Assembly: GCF_003072125.1 (NCBI RefSeq)
Contig: NZ_QCYH01000003.1
Location: forward strand, 7,501 to 71,500
Length of the DNA: 64,000 nucleotides
From: Pelagivirga sediminicola
GTDB lineage: Bacteria; Pseudomonadota; Alphaproteobacteria; Rhodobacterales; Rhodobacteraceae
Reading direction: 5' to 3'
The notes under the pieces are model-generated. The model did not search any database, was not told where the DNA came from, and saw only the letters and a program-made list of their open reading frames with translations. The position numbers and the translations under genes are program-made. Positions 25,281 through 34,635 of this stretch are shown here, piece after piece. Numbering within the stretch: position 1 is the first letter of the stretch; each line of letters opens with the position of its first letter.

Positions 25281-26144
25281 TCATTCCGCGGCAAGCGGCA
25301 TGGACGCCGCGCGCCCGATGGCCGCGATGCGGCCCACGACACCGTCCAGAAGCGCGCAGAACGCGGTGAAATCGGCGCTCGGGCGGACCTTTTTCTCGTC
25401 CATGTAAAGCGCGCGGTCAATCTCGATCTGGATCGCATGACGCCCCCGCGAGGGGCGGCCGTATGTCTGCGTGACATACGCGCCGGCAAAGGGCGTGTTG
25501 CGCGCGACGGTCAGGCCGGCCGCGGCGAAGGCCTGCTCGATCCCGTCGGTGATCTCGGGGGCGGATGACGCGCCGTAACGGTCGCCCAGCACCACGTCCG
25601 GCCGCCGCGCGCCGGGGCGCACGGTGCCATCCATCGCCTCGCGCGGCATCGAGTGGCAATCGATCAGGATCGCGCGGCCAAACAGCGTATGGGCGTGCTC
25701 CATCTCGGCGGCGAGGGCCGCGTGATAGGGCCGCCAGATCCGGTCAAGGCGGCGCTCTGCCTCGGCCAGCGGCAGCTTGCCGGTATGGATGGCGCGCCCG
25801 CCCGCCACGACACGCGGTATCACGCCCAGACCCGCGGCAACGCGGGGGTTGTGTCCGCTCTGGCGCACCCCGTCGATCAGCGCCGGGTCCAGCTCGTCCG
25901 CGCTGCGGTTCAGATCGACGAAGGCGCGCGGCGCCCCGGCCAGAAGCAAGGGCGCGCCATATCGCGGCGCTGCCGAAAACAGCTGATCGACGAACGCATC
26001 CTCGGAGCTGCGGATCGTCAGCGCGTCCAGCGGCGAGCCCTGCACGAACCACGCCGGATAGTCGCGTCCGCTATGGGGTGACGCGAACACGCAGCAGGTA
26101 TCGCGGCGGTCGGGGTGGTGCAGATGAAAGGCGGCCTTGGGCAT
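25281..26144 (-). CDS. N-formylglutamate amidohydrolase family protein
   Basis: 287 residues from ATG 26144. Family motifs are SPHSGRDYP near residue 23, VDLNRS near 76, LIDCHSMPRE and the Glu/Asp in QIEIDRALY, which together fit a zinc deformylase/aminohydrolase. It would release formate or ammonia from N-formylglutamate-type substrates. It stands alone, ending near dinB, with no hut genes next to it, so histidine breakdown is only a guess. A second, divergent member is at 37102. Confidence 0.88.
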   Translation of the reverse strand: MPKAAFHLHHPDRRDTCCVFASPHSGRDYPAWFVQGSPLDALTIRSSEDAFVDQLFSAAPRYGAPLLLAGAPRAFVDLNRSADELDPALIDGVRQSGHNPRVAAGLGVIPRVVAGGRAIHTGKLPLAEAERRLDRIWRPYHAALAAEMEHAHTLFGRAILIDCHSMPREAMDGTVRPGARRPDVVLGDRYGASSAPEITDGIEQAFAAAGLTVARNTPFAGAYVTQTYGRPSRGRHAIQIEIDRALYMDEKKVRPSADFTAFCALLDGVVGRIAAIGRAASMPLAAE

Positions 26145-26203
26145 GCAATCTCCGGGCAGGTCGGACTAGGATAGACCAAAGTCCCACGTAATCAAAAGCC
26201 CCC

Positions 26204-26232
26204 TTGATCCCCCGCGCGACTCCTCTTATAGA
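26204..26232 (+). promoter_or_regulatory. Predicted promoter of tRNA-Val
   Basis: TTGATC (26204-26209) and TATAGA (26227-26232) are 17 bases apart; the tRNA starts 68 bases downstream. Confidence 0.6.
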
Positions 26233-26300
26233 CCAGCGGACCGGCGCGGATTCTCGCGCCCCTTTCATATGAGGGGCGCCGTTGAAGTGGCGGTATTCAT

Positions 26301-26375
26301 GGGCGATTAGCTCAGTGGTAGAGCACTTCGTTGACATCGAAGGGGTCACAAGTTCGAACCTTGTATCGCCCACCA
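26301..26375 (+). tRNA. tRNA-Val (GAC)
   Basis: Acceptor stem GGGCGAT pairs with ATCGCCC, followed by A and an encoded CCA. The anticodon arm CTTCG-TTGACAT-CGAAG gives GAC, reading valine codons GUC/GUU. The T loop GTTCGAA is standard. Confidence 0.97.
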
Positions 26376-26455
26376 TGAATTCACTGGCGCCGCAGGCGGC
26401 GCCGCCCGTAACCCCAGGCGCTGGCCCGCGCCGCGACATGAAGAGGAAGAGAACG

Positions 26456-26581
26456 ATGAAGGTTCGCAATTCGCTCCGCTCGCTCAAGAACCGGCACCGG
26501 GATTGCCGCGTCGTGCGCCGCAAAGGCCGCGTTTACGTGATCAACAAGACCCAGCGCCGCTTCAAGGCCCGTCAGGGCTAA
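26456..26581 (+). CDS. rpmJ: 50S ribosomal protein L36
   Basis: 41 residues, [20 protein letters not shown] then [21 protein letters not shown], the longer alphaproteobacterial form. The zinc-ribbon cysteines of the short L36 are not present (only one Cys), so it is the zinc-independent type. A GAAGAGGAAGAG stretch precedes ATG 26456. It binds 23S rRNA in the large subunit. It follows tRNA-Val by 80 bases and has its own strong terminator. Confidence 0.96.
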   Translation: MKVRNSLRSLKNRHRDCRVVRRKGRVYVINKTQRRFKARQG

Positions 26582-26616
26582 GCAGCAGGCACCCGGCCGA
26601 CCCGGCCGGATGAATG

Positions 26617-26647
26617 AAACCCCGCCTTGGAAGAGGCGGGGTTTTTT
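26617..26647 (+). terminator. Rho-independent terminator of rpmJ
   Basis: AAACCCCGCC (26617-26626) pairs with GGCGGGGTTT (26635-26644), with an eight-base loop and a T run to 26647. Confidence 0.92.
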
Positions 26648-26653
26648 CGTGGC

Positions 26654-27838
26654 TCAATGGCCCTTTGAGCGCTGCGCTATCGCCTTGGACATCCAGACAA
26701 GCGATCCGGCGACAACGCCCCAGAACGCGCCGCTGACACCCAGCAACGTCATGCCACTGGCGGCGATCAGAAACGTCAGCGCGGGCGCTTCGAGCTGGGC
26801 GGGATTGCTGAACGCCGCCGAGATCGCGCCGACAAGCGCCGGGATCAGCGCAAGACCCGCCACCGCCGTGATCAGCGCCAGTGGCGCGAGGCTGGCCAAT
26901 GTCGTCACGAGCGCCGCCGCGCAGGCCAGCAGGACATAGGCCACTCCCGACGTGACCGCCGCCCAATAGCGGATCGCCGGATCGCGCCCCGCATCCTCGC
27001 CCGCCATCATCGACGCGGTTATCGCCGACATGTTGACCGGGATCGAGCCGAAGGGCGCAACCGCGAGGCTGACAAGGCCGGTATTGCGGATCAGGGGCTG
27101 ACGCTCGACCGGATAGCCGTTCAGTTCCAGCACGGCAAAACCGGGGATGTTCTGCCCCGCCATCGTGACCAGATAAAGCGGCAGGGCGATGGAGAAAAAC
27201 GACTGGACCGTGAAGATCGGCGCGACGGGGGCAAACGCCGGAAGCCATGCGCCGCCCGCCTGAAGCCCGCCGCCCGAGGTATCGACCGCCAGATAAAGCA
27301 CCGCGAGAAAGGCAATCACCGCCAAGGGCATCGCGGCCATGCGTCGCCAGGTCAATCCGGCCAGCCACGCCACCAGCACCGGCAGCACCAGCAGGGGGAT
27401 TGTGCCCAGCGCCAGCGCCGGGGCCAAGCACAGCTTGAGCAGGACGCCCGCCAGCAGGCCGTTCGCTATGGGCTTGGGAATGGCGGCAACGATGCGGCCA
27501 AGCGCCGGAATGAACCCGGTCAGAACGATCAGCACCGCGCAATAGATCATCGCGCCGACGGCCTCGCCAAACCCGCCGGGCAGCGCCGCCGTCGCGGCAA
27601 GAAACGCGGCCCCCGGCGTGGACCATGCGACCGCCGCGGGAATGCGCGTCATCGCAGGCAACCAGATGCTGCAGATCCCCATGGCGATCGTCGCGAAAAA
27701 CAGGCCCGTTGCCGCCTGCGCATCGGTGGCACCCATCGCGGTCAGCCCGGCCAGCACAATGGCAAAGGAGGCCGAATAGCCCACGAAAGCGGCCAGAAGC
27801 CCCATGGAGATCGCAGGAATCGGCAGGTTGCGGATCAT
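26654..27838 (-). CDS. BenE-type benzoate/H+ symporter family protein
   Basis: 394 residues from ATG 27838 (MIRNLPIPAISMGLLAAFVG); the open frame to 27994 lacks membrane-like sequence before that point. About twelve helices; AVAWSTPGAAFLA and the central TMAGQNIPGFAVL match the BenE family. It probably imports an aromatic or other organic acid. No benzoate-degradation genes are nearby. Its start is divergent from the DadA-like gene. Confidence 0.87.
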   Translation of the reverse strand: MIRNLPIPAISMGLLAAFVGYSASFAIVLAGLTAMGATDAQAATGLFFATIAMGICSIWLPAMTRIPAAVAWSTPGAAFLAATAALPGGFGEAVGAMIYCAVLIVLTGFIPALGRIVAAIPKPIANGLLAGVLLKLCLAPALALGTIPLLVLPVLVAWLAGLTWRRMAAMPLAVIAFLAVLYLAVDTSGGGLQAGGAWLPAFAPVAPIFTVQSFFSIALPLYLVTMAGQNIPGFAVLELNGYPVERQPLIRNTGLVSLAVAPFGSIPVNMSAITASMMAGEDAGRDPAIRYWAAVTSGVAYVLLACAAALVTTLASLAPLALITAVAGLALIPALVGAISAAFSNPAQLEAPALTFLIAASGMTLLGVSGAFWGVVAGSLVWMSKAIAQRSKGH

Positions 27839-28031
27839 CGTGCAGGGCGTCCTTGCATTGCTTTTTCGCGAACCTTGCAGAAAGCCGCCGCATCCGCCAG
27901 AGCCGTCGCAGGCAAACCCGTGTGCGGCGGCATCACGCGGCGCGAAAGGGTGGCGACGGGCGTGCATCGCTCCGCCCTTGCAGGCGCTGCTCAAAGTGGC
28001 TTAGCTGGCGGCGCGGAAACAGGGGCAGCAC

Positions 28032-29273
28032 ATGACGCACACGCGCAGGATCATCGTTATCGGGGCCGGGATCTGCGGGCTGTCCGCCGCGATCTGGCTG
28101 CGCCGTGCGGGCCATGACGTGACCCTGATCGACAAGGACGGGCCGGGCGCGGGCGCGTCCTATGGCAACGCCGGGCTGCTTGCCGAATGGGGCATCGTGC
28201 CGATCAGCGGGCCGGGGATCGCGTGGACGGGGCTGAAATACATGGTCTCGCGCGATGCGCCGCTGTCGCTGCAATACTCGCAAATGGCGCGCCTTGCGCC
28301 GTGGCTGGTGCAGTTTCTGCGCAACTCGGGCGATGCGCGCACGCGCGAGATATCGGCCGCGCTGTCGCACCTGCTGAACGACAGCGTCGATCAGCACCGC
28401 GCGCTGACGCGCGGCACGCGGGCCGAGCGGTGGATCGCCTCCAGCGATTTCGGCTGGGCCTATGCGGACCGCGCCGCCTATCAGGCCGACGCCTACACCT
28501 GGGAGCTGCGGCGCATCGCGGGCTATGTGCCGGAGGTGATCGAAGGCCCCGCGGTGCAGGAGATCGAGCCAATGCTGGGCCCCTCCACCAGCTGCCTTGT
28601 GCGGCTGAAGGGGCACGGCCATATCACCAATCCGGGCGCCTACATGGCCGATCTGGCGCAAGTGCTGACGGACGAGGGCGGCACCCTGCGCCGCGCCGAG
28701 ATGCGCGATGTGACCATGCAGGACGGGCGCATCACGCAGGTGCTGACCGATCAGGGCGCCCTGCCCTGCGACGCCGCCGTTCTGGCCGCCGGCATCTGGT
28801 CCGAGCCACTCGCGCGCAAGCTGGGCGTGCGCGTGCCGCTGGTGGCCGAGCGGGGATTTCACCTGGAATTCAAGAACCCGTCGCAGAAGCCGAACATGCC
28901 GCTGATGATGACCAAGGGAAAATTCGCGGTAAACCCGATGGAGCAGGGCCTGCGCTGCGCCGGCATGGTCGAGCTGGGCGGCACCTCGCCCAGGATCACA
29001 CGCGGGCCGCTTGCGCTGCTGCGGCGCAACGTGGCCAAGATGTTTCCCGATCTGACCTATGACAGCGTCGAGGAGTGGATGGGTTATCGCCCCTCCACCC
29101 CCGACGCGCTGCCGCTGATCGGCCAGATGGGCGCCAGCGGCGTCTTTGCCGCATTCGGCCACCAGCATATCGGGCTGACCGGCGGGCCGAAAACCGGACG
29201 CTGGGTGGCGGACATGATCGGCGGGCGCGGCAATGCGAATCTGGAGGCGTTCGACGCCAACAGGTTCGAATAG
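28032..29273 (+). CDS. FAD-dependent D-amino-acid dehydrogenase-like oxidoreductase (DAO family)
   Basis: 413 residues. RIIVIGAGICGLSAAIWLRR near the N-terminus binds FAD; GASYGNAGLL and the C-terminal STPDALPLIGQ..GHQHIGLTGGP resemble DadA. It would oxidise a D-amino acid to a 2-oxo acid and pass electrons to the respiratory chain. It is divergent from BenE with 193 bases between, and convergent with the FMN reductase. Substrate not certain; proline or glycine-betaine-type amines are alternatives. Confidence 0.87.
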   Translation: MTHTRRIIVIGAGICGLSAAIWLRRAGHDVTLIDKDGPGAGASYGNAGLLAEWGIVPISGPGIAWTGLKYMVSRDAPLSLQYSQMARLAPWLVQFLRNSGDARTREISAALSHLLNDSVDQHRALTRGTRAERWIASSDFGWAYADRAAYQADAYTWELRRIAGYVPEVIEGPAVQEIEPMLGPSTSCLVRLKGHGHITNPGAYMADLAQVLTDEGGTLRRAEMRDVTMQDGRITQVLTDQGALPCDAAVLAAGIWSEPLARKLGVRVPLVAERGFHLEFKNPSQKPNMPLMMTKGKFAVNPMEQGLRCAGMVELGGTSPRITRGPLALLRRNVAKMFPDLTYDSVEEWMGYRPSTPDALPLIGQMGASGVFAAFGHQHIGLTGGPKTGRWVADMIGGRGNANLEAFDANRFE

Positions 29274-29302
29274 CCGCCCGAAGAGTTTCGCCTCTCGCGG
29301 GT

Positions 29303-29330
29303 GGCTCAGGTTAAAGGCGAAACGCTTTAG
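29303..29330. repeat. 28-base dispersed repeat, copy 2, containing the FMN reductase stop
   Basis: It starts GGCTCAGGT and ends AAACGCTTTAG; 26 of 28 bases equal 19873-19900. The FMN reductase stop codon (29327-29329) is at the same place as the clpB stop in copy 1. Confidence 0.7.
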
Positions 29331-29860
29331 AGCATCTGCCGCAGGCGCGCCATCCGGTCCGCAACCTGCCCCTTGAGGAAATCATTGTTCAACGCGCCAT
29401 CCTCGCCAAATTCTTTTGGCGCCGCCGCGACCAGAATCAGCGGGCCGTGAACCACGTTCACCTGCAGCTGGGTCAGTATGGATTGGGTCATGAAATGCCC
29501 GGTCTCGCCCCCGGTCCGCCCGCCTGCGGCGGAGAGAATGACGGCGATCTTGTCCTTCAGAACCGGCGGTTTGCTGCGGCTGAGCCAGTCGATCGCGTTC
29601 TTCAAAACACCCGAGATGCCCTTGTTGTACTCCGGCGCGCCGATGATCAATGCATCGGCGCGGGCCACCTGGTCCACCAGCGTCTGGACCTTCGCCGGCA
29701 CGCCTGCATCCTCCACGTCGCCATTGAACAGCGGCAGATCCAGATCGCCCTCGATCACCTCGGCCTCGCCAAAGGCGCGAACGGCTTCGGCAATCAGCAT
29801 CCGGTTGTAGGACCCCTTTCGCAGGGATCCGGACATGGTCAGAAGGACGGGCGTGCTCAT
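29327..29860 (-). CDS. NADPH-dependent FMN reductase family protein
   Basis: 177 residues from ATG 29860 (MSTPVLLTMSGSLRKGSYNR), with AGGA upstream; 31 residues of the longer frame are rejected. The flavodoxin fold is shown by SGSLRKGSYNR at the phosphate loop and PEYNKGISGVLKNAIDWLSR, typical of the NADPH-FMN/azo- and quinone-reductase group. Likely cytoplasmic quinone or flavin reduction. Its stop lies inside the 28-base repeat. Confidence 0.9.
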   Translation of the reverse strand: MSTPVLLTMSGSLRKGSYNRMLIAEAVRAFGEAEVIEGDLDLPLFNGDVEDAGVPAKVQTLVDQVARADALIIGAPEYNKGISGVLKNAIDWLSRSKPPVLKDKIAVILSAAGGRTGGETGHFMTQSILTQLQVNVVHGPLILVAAAPKEFGEDGALNNDFLKGQVADRMARLRQML

Positions 29861-29954
29861 CGGTATTCCTTTCGTTTTGCTCCGGCCCTTAATTGCGGCT
29901 GAGGCGTGCAAAGGCAAGCCTGCGCGGCGCACAGAGACTGCGCTGCACCGCACG

Positions 29955-29986
29955 AAAAAACCCGGACCGCCGCTGGGGCGTCCGGG
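29955..29986 (-). terminator. Rho-independent terminator of the lysR gene at 30031
   Basis: On the minus strand CCCGGAC (29986-29980) and GTCCGGG (29967-29961) pair, followed by six T (29960-29955). It separates this gene from the FMN reductase. Confidence 0.88.
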
Positions 29987-30030
29987 GAAGGTGGCCGTTT
30001 TCGGCAGAGGAAATCACCGCGCGCGCAGCC

Positions 30031-30936
30031 CTACCATTCGGCAGGCCCCTTGTCGGCAAAGGCATGAACCAGAAAGTCGATGAACGCGCGTACCTTCGGC
30101 TGGGTAAAGCGGCCGGGCGGATAGACGGCGTAAATGCCTTGGGTCTCTATCGGCAGGTCGGGAATGACATCCTCCACCAGCCCCTGCTCCATCGCCTTGG
30201 CGTAAAGAAAGCTGGGCAGATACGCGATGCCAAGCCCCGAAATCGCGGCATTCAGCAGCGATTGACCGTCATTCACCGACAGCCCGCCAGCCGTGCGCAC
30301 CTGCCGCTTTTCGCCCGATGGCGCGGTCAGTTTCCAGACCGATCCGCCGGCCTGGCTGGAGTAATGCAGCAGCTTGTGTTCGTTCAGATCGTCAATCTTT
30401 GCGGGACGGCCATATTTGGCGATATAGCCGGGCGCGGCGATCATCCGCTTGGTCGTGTCGGTCAGTTTGCGCGCGCGCAGGGTGCTGTCCTCAAGCTCGC
30501 CAATGCGGATGGCCATGTCGAAGCCTTCGGAAATCAGCTCTACATAGCGGTTGTTCAGCACCATGTTGACGGTGATTTCGGGAAACTCGTCCAGAAACGT
30601 GCCCAGCACGGGGCTGAGATGATTGACGCCGAAATCGGTCGCCACGCTGATCCGCAGCAGGCCCGACGGGTCCGATTGCATGGAACTGACCAGCGCGTCC
30701 GCCTCGCCCGCGTCGTTCAGCACGCGCAGCGCGCGGTCGTAGTAAGCGAGCCCGATCTCCGTCGGACTGACGCGGCGCGTCGTGCGGTTCAGCAGCCGCG
30801 CGCCCAGCCGCGCCTCCAGCGACGACACGTGCTTGGACACGGCAGATTTGGAAATGCCCATCTTGCGCGCGGCGTCGGTAAAGCCGCCCTGATCCACCAC
30901 GGTGGCGAACGCTTCCATCTCTGTCAGGCGATCCAT
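30031..30936 (-). CDS. LysR-family transcriptional regulator
   Basis: 301 residues from ATG 30936 (MDRLTEMEAFATVVDQGGFT); GAAGG lies 9 bases upstream, while the ATG at 30945 has no spacing. HTH in residues 15-40 (DAARKMGISKSAVSKHVSSLE); the C-terminal domain has ISVATDFGVNHLSPVL. It belongs to the CrgA/DsdC-like subgroup that often controls nearby oxidoreductases. A strong terminator at 29955-29986 makes it a separate unit; target unknown, the FMN reductase being one possibility. Confidence 0.92.
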   Translation of the reverse strand: MDRLTEMEAFATVVDQGGFTDAARKMGISKSAVSKHVSSLEARLGARLLNRTTRRVSPTEIGLAYYDRALRVLNDAGEADALVSSMQSDPSGLLRISVATDFGVNHLSPVLGTFLDEFPEITVNMVLNNRYVELISEGFDMAIRIGELEDSTLRARKLTDTTKRMIAAPGYIAKYGRPAKIDDLNEHKLLHYSSQAGGSVWKLTAPSGEKRQVRTAGGLSVNDGQSLLNAAISGLGIAYLPSFLYAKAMEQGLVEDVIPDLPIETQGIYAVYPPGRFTQPKVRAFIDFLVHAFADKGPAEW

Positions 30937-31064
30937 TGAGCGCATCCTTCCGGCTATCTGTCAGCCGTCGGTATGCGGGCCAATTCAGGCACAATCGCGG
31001 CGCGGGTTCGACAATTGCGGGGTTTTGTCAGGGATCGTTCGCGGCATGGAAACGCCGCAAAGGG

Positions 31065-32630
31065 TCAGAACAGGCTGCCTTGATCCGGTTTGTCGCGGCG
31101 CGGTTTGGGCGCGGATTTCCTGGGGGCCGGGCCGGGCGCGGCGCCGCGGGCCTCCAGCCGCCCATCGGCGAATTCGATTTCCAGCGCACCAGCGCCCTTG
31201 GCTGCCTTGGCTGTCGTGACCAGATCGCCGCCCGCGCGCACCACGGCATAGCCGCGCTGCAGCGTGGCACGATAGCCCAGCGTCTCGCGCAAGCGATCGA
31301 GCGCGTCGATGCGCTGGCGCCATCCGGCGGTCTGGCGCGTGGCGGCGGCAGACAGGCGCGCCGCGCTGCGCTCCATTTCCGCACGCTTCGCCGCGATGCC
31401 GTCGCCGGGCGCGCGGGCGACGAGCCGCGCGGCCAGCCCGTCCAGCCGCTTGGCATCGTCGCGGGTGCGGCGCTGCAGCGCGCCGCCCATTCGCTCGGCC
31501 GCGCCGGTCAGGCGGCGTTTGTCGCCTTCGATCATCCGGCGCAGCACGCCGGGCCGCAGGGCGCCCCCCGCCTCGGACAGGGCGACGCGGCGCAGTTGAA
31601 CGCCCCGGATCAGCGCGGCGGGCAGGCGGTCGCCCCAGACATCCAGCCGCTGGCGCGGGGTATCCAGAAGTGTCTCCACCCGTGGCAGGGCGCGCGCCAG
31701 ATCGCGCAGCCGCTGGCCGCGCTGGGCAACACCGGTGCTAAGCGCGCGGATCAAACGCCCCTCCTGCCCGTCCAGCCATGCCAGCAGCTCCAGCCGCACG
31801 GGCACCGCCAGTTCCGCGGCGGCGGTGGGCGTTGGCGCTCGCCTGTCGGCGGCATGGTCGATCAGGGTCGTGTCCGTTTCATGCCCGACCGCGGAAATCA
31901 GGGGGATGTCGCTGGCCGCGGCGGCGCGCACGACCGACTCCTCGTTGAAGCCCCAGAGATCCTCGATACTGCCGCCGCCCCGCGCGACGATCAGCAGATC
32001 GGGCCGCGGCAGCGCGCCGCCGGGCGTCATGGCGTTGAAGCCCTCGATCGCGCGGGTGACTTCGGGCGCGCAGCGTTCGCCCTGCACGGCAACAGGCCAG
32101 ATCAGCACCTTGCGCGGGAACCGGTCGCGCAGGCGGTGCAGGATATCGCGGATCACCGCCCCCGAGGGGGACGTCACGACACCGATAATTTCAGGCAGAT
32201 AAGGCAGCGGCCGCTTGCGTGCAGGCGCGAACAGACCCTCCGCGGCCAGCGCCGCCTTGCGCTTCTCCAGCATCGCCATGAGCGCGCCCGCACCCGCCGG
32301 TTTGATATCCTCGATGACGATCTGATACCGTGATTGGCCGGGAAACGTGGTCAGGCGGCCGGTCGCGACCACCTCCATCCCCTCTTCGGGCATGACGGGC
32401 AGCTTGCCCGCGACCCCCTTCCAGATGATGCCGCTGATAACGGCACGGTCATCCTTCAGATCCAGGTAAAGATGCCCCGATTTGGGCCGCGAGACACGGC
32501 CAACCTCGCCGCGCACACGGACGCGGCCGAACTCGCCCTCGATGACGCGCTTGATCGCGCCCGAAAGGTCCGAGACGGAAAATTCGGGCGCGTTTTCGCC
32601 GGGGCTGGGATCATCGATAAGGTCAGACAT
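31065..32630 (-). CDS. xseA: Exodeoxyribonuclease VII large subunit
   Basis: 521 residues. The N-terminal OB fold (residues about 17-115) has VRVRGEVGRVSRPKSGHLY; the core holds IGVVTSPSGAVIRDI, LLIVARGGGSIEDLW and ISAVGHETDTTLIDHAADRRAPTPTAAAE, all conserved in XseA. It ends with a helical region and a basic tail. It digests single-stranded DNA with XseB, which was not found in the window. The gene is the same strand as the PfpI-family gene at 32672-33232. Confidence 0.96.
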   Translation of the reverse strand: MSDLIDDPSPGENAPEFSVSDLSGAIKRVIEGEFGRVRVRGEVGRVSRPKSGHLYLDLKDDRAVISGIIWKGVAGKLPVMPEEGMEVVATGRLTTFPGQSRYQIVIEDIKPAGAGALMAMLEKRKAALAAEGLFAPARKRPLPYLPEIIGVVTSPSGAVIRDILHRLRDRFPRKVLIWPVAVQGERCAPEVTRAIEGFNAMTPGGALPRPDLLIVARGGGSIEDLWGFNEESVVRAAAASDIPLISAVGHETDTTLIDHAADRRAPTPTAAAELAVPVRLELLAWLDGQEGRLIRALSTGVAQRGQRLRDLARALPRVETLLDTPRQRLDVWGDRLPAALIRGVQLRRVALSEAGGALRPGVLRRMIEGDKRRLTGAAERMGGALQRRTRDDAKRLDGLAARLVARAPGDGIAAKRAEMERSAARLSAAATRQTAGWRQRIDALDRLRETLGYRATLQRGYAVVRAGGDLVTTAKAAKGAGALEIEFADGRLEARGAAPGPAPRKSAPKPRRDKPDQGSLF

Positions 32631-32671
32631 GCGCTATCAATGCCCCATCCCGGCGCGCTTGAAAAGGTCGG

Positions 32672-33232
32672 CTATGCGGCGCGCGAGGTATGCTTGCCCT
32701 CGGCGATCTCCTCGATCAGCTTGTCGCAGAACGCGGGCAGATCATCGGGGTTGCGACTGGTGACAAGGCCCTTGTCGGTGACGACCTCCTTGTCGTGCCA
32801 GTTCGCGCCGGCATTCTCCACATCCGTGCGGATCGAATGATAGGACGTCATGTCACGCCCCTTGGCGATGCCCGCCTCGATCAGCAGCCACGGCGCATGG
32901 CAGATGGCGCCAATCGGCTTCTTCGCGTCCCAGAAGGCGCGGACGAATTCGACCGCGTCCTTGTTTGCGCGCAGCAGATCGGGGTTGATCTGCCCCCCGG
33001 GCAGCATCAGCGCGTCATAATCGGCGGATTTCACCGCATCGAGCGTGTGATCAACCTTGACCTTCGAGCCCCAGTCATCGCCGGACCACCCGCGGATCTC
33101 GCCGCCTTCGGGCGCGATGATGTGAACGGTCGCGCCCGCGTCCTTGAGCGCCTTCAGCGGCTCTTCCAGCTCGGATTGCTCGAAGCCGTTGGTTGCCAGA
33201 ATGGCGACTTTGCGGTCTGAAATATCAGCCAT
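32672..33232 (-). CDS. DJ-1/PfpI family protein
   Basis: 186 residues from ATG 33232 (MADISDRKVAILATNGFEQS), with AGGAAAG upstream; the frame continuing to 33418 is rejected. The nucleophile elbow is GAICHAPWLL, and a Glu in GFEQSELEEP fits the family's acidic residue. Such proteins are glyoxalase/deglycase or stress chaperone-like enzymes, and the closest type is the PfpI intracellular protease group. It begins 137 bases from the divergent purD. Confidence 0.9.
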   Translation of the reverse strand: MADISDRKVAILATNGFEQSELEEPLKALKDAGATVHIIAPEGGEIRGWSGDDWGSKVKVDHTLDAVKSADYDALMLPGGQINPDLLRANKDAVEFVRAFWDAKKPIGAICHAPWLLIEAGIAKGRDMTSYHSIRTDVENAGANWHDKEVVTDKGLVTSRNPDDLPAFCDKLIEEIAEGKHTSRAA

Positions 33233-33369
33233 TTGTCTTTCCTTTCTTGTCTGGATGTCCATTGCTGCCTCAACGCATGTGCGCGCCACGCGTTCCATCG
33301 CCGCCCGCTTGCCTGCGCGGCACCTTGGCCCTATTGAGTGCGCGCAGGCGCAGATGATGGGAGAGCGGC

Positions 33370-34635
33370 ATGAACATATTGATCCTCGGCGGTGGCGGGC
33401 GCGAACACAGCCTTGCATGGGCCGTTCTGCAAAACCCCAAATGCGACCGCCTGATCGTGGCGCCCGGCAATGCCGGGATCGCGCAGATCGCCGAATGCGC
33501 GACGACGCTGGACATCATGAGCCCCGGCGCGGTCGCCACCTTCGCCGAGCAGGAGGCGATTGATTTCGTCATCATCGGCCCCGAAGCGCCATTGGCCGCC
33601 GGTGTCGCCGACCGCCTGCGCGAGGTCGGCGTGCTGACCTTCGGGCCGTCGAAGGACGCGGCGCAGCTGGAGGCGTCGAAAAGCTTTACCAAGGCCGTCT
33701 GCGATGCCTGCGGCGCGCCCACCGCCGCCTACGGGCATTTCACCGATGCCGCCGCGGCGAAAGACCATGTCACGGCCCAAGGCGCGCCGATCGTGGTCAA
33801 GGCCGATGGCCTTGCCGCCGGCAAGGGCGTCATCATCGCCGAGACGGTGCAGGAGGCGCATGACGCGATCGACGACATGTTCGGCGGTGCCTTTGGCGGG
33901 GCCGGCGCCGAAGTGGTGATCGAGGAGTTCATGCAGGGCGAGGAAGCGTCGCTTTTCGTGCTCTGCGACGGCGAGAATATCCTGTCCATCGGCACCGCGC
34001 AGGATCACAAGCGCGTGGGCGAGGGCGACACCGGGCCCAACACGGGCGGCATGGGCGCCTATTCGCCCGCGCCGGTGGTCACGCCCGAGATCGAGGCGCG
34101 CGCGATGGACCAGATCATCCGGCCGACGATTGCCGAAATGGCCCGACGCGGGATGCCGTTTCAAGGCGTGCTCTATGTAGGGCTGATGATCGAGAACGGC
34201 CAGCCGCGCCTGGTGGAATACAACGTGCGCTTCGGCGATCCCGAAGCGCAGGTGTTGATGATGCGCCTCGGCGCGCAGGCGCTGGACCTGATGCATGCCG
34301 CCGCCGAGGGGCGGCTGGACAAGGCGGGCGTGACCTGGGCAGAGGACCACGCGCTCTGCGTTGTCATGGCCGCGAAGGGCTATCCCGGCAACTATGAAAA
34401 GGGCAGCGTCATCGAGGGGCTGGACGATTGCGCCGCCGACAGCTGGAACATGGTGTTCCACGCCGGAACCGCCACCAGGGATGGCAGGATCACCGCCGCC
34501 GGCGGGCGCGTCCTGACCGTGACGGCGCGGGGCGCCAGCCTGCGCGAGGCGGCGGACCGGGCCTATGCCACGGTGGACCGCATCGACTGGCCCGAGGGCT
34601 TCTGCCGCCGCGATATCGGCTGGCGCGCGCTGTGA
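33370..34635 (+). CDS. purD: Phosphoribosylamine-glycine ligase (GAR synthetase)
   Basis: 421 residues. MNILILGGGGREHSLAWAVL at the start, the ATP-grasp core with KADGLAAGKGVIIAE, EGDTGPNTGGMGAYSP and RFGDPEAQV are diagnostic. It makes GAR in purine synthesis. Its TGA overlaps the GTG start of the next gene (34632-34635), indicating coupling. Confidence 0.97.
   Translation: MNILILGGGGREHSLAWAVLQNPKCDRLIVAPGNAGIAQIAECATTLDIMSPGAVATFAEQEAIDFVIIGPEAPLAAGVADRLREVGVLTFGPSKDAAQLEASKSFTKAVCDACGAPTAAYGHFTDAAAAKDHVTAQGAPIVVKADGLAAGKGVIIAETVQEAHDAIDDMFGGAFGGAGAEVVIEEFMQGEEASLFVLCDGENILSIGTAQDHKRVGEGDTGPNTGGMGAYSPAPVVTPEIEARAMDQIIRPTIAEMARRGMPFQGVLYVGLMIENGQPRLVEYNVRFGDPEAQVLMMRLGAQALDLMHAAAEGRLDKAGVTWAEDHALCVVMAAKGYPGNYEKGSVIEGLDDCAADSWNMVFHAGTATRDGRITAAGGRVLTVTARGASLREAADRAYATVDRIDWPEGFCRRDIGWRAL

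Noticed and set aside
26282-26581. 99-residue frame from before tRNA-Val into rpmJ
   Set aside because: It reads through the tRNA; only its last 41 residues, rpmJ, are real.
34428-34631. Extension of the bestrophin frame into purD
   Set aside because: Off-frame purD sequence; GTG 34632 overlapping the purD stop is the natural start.
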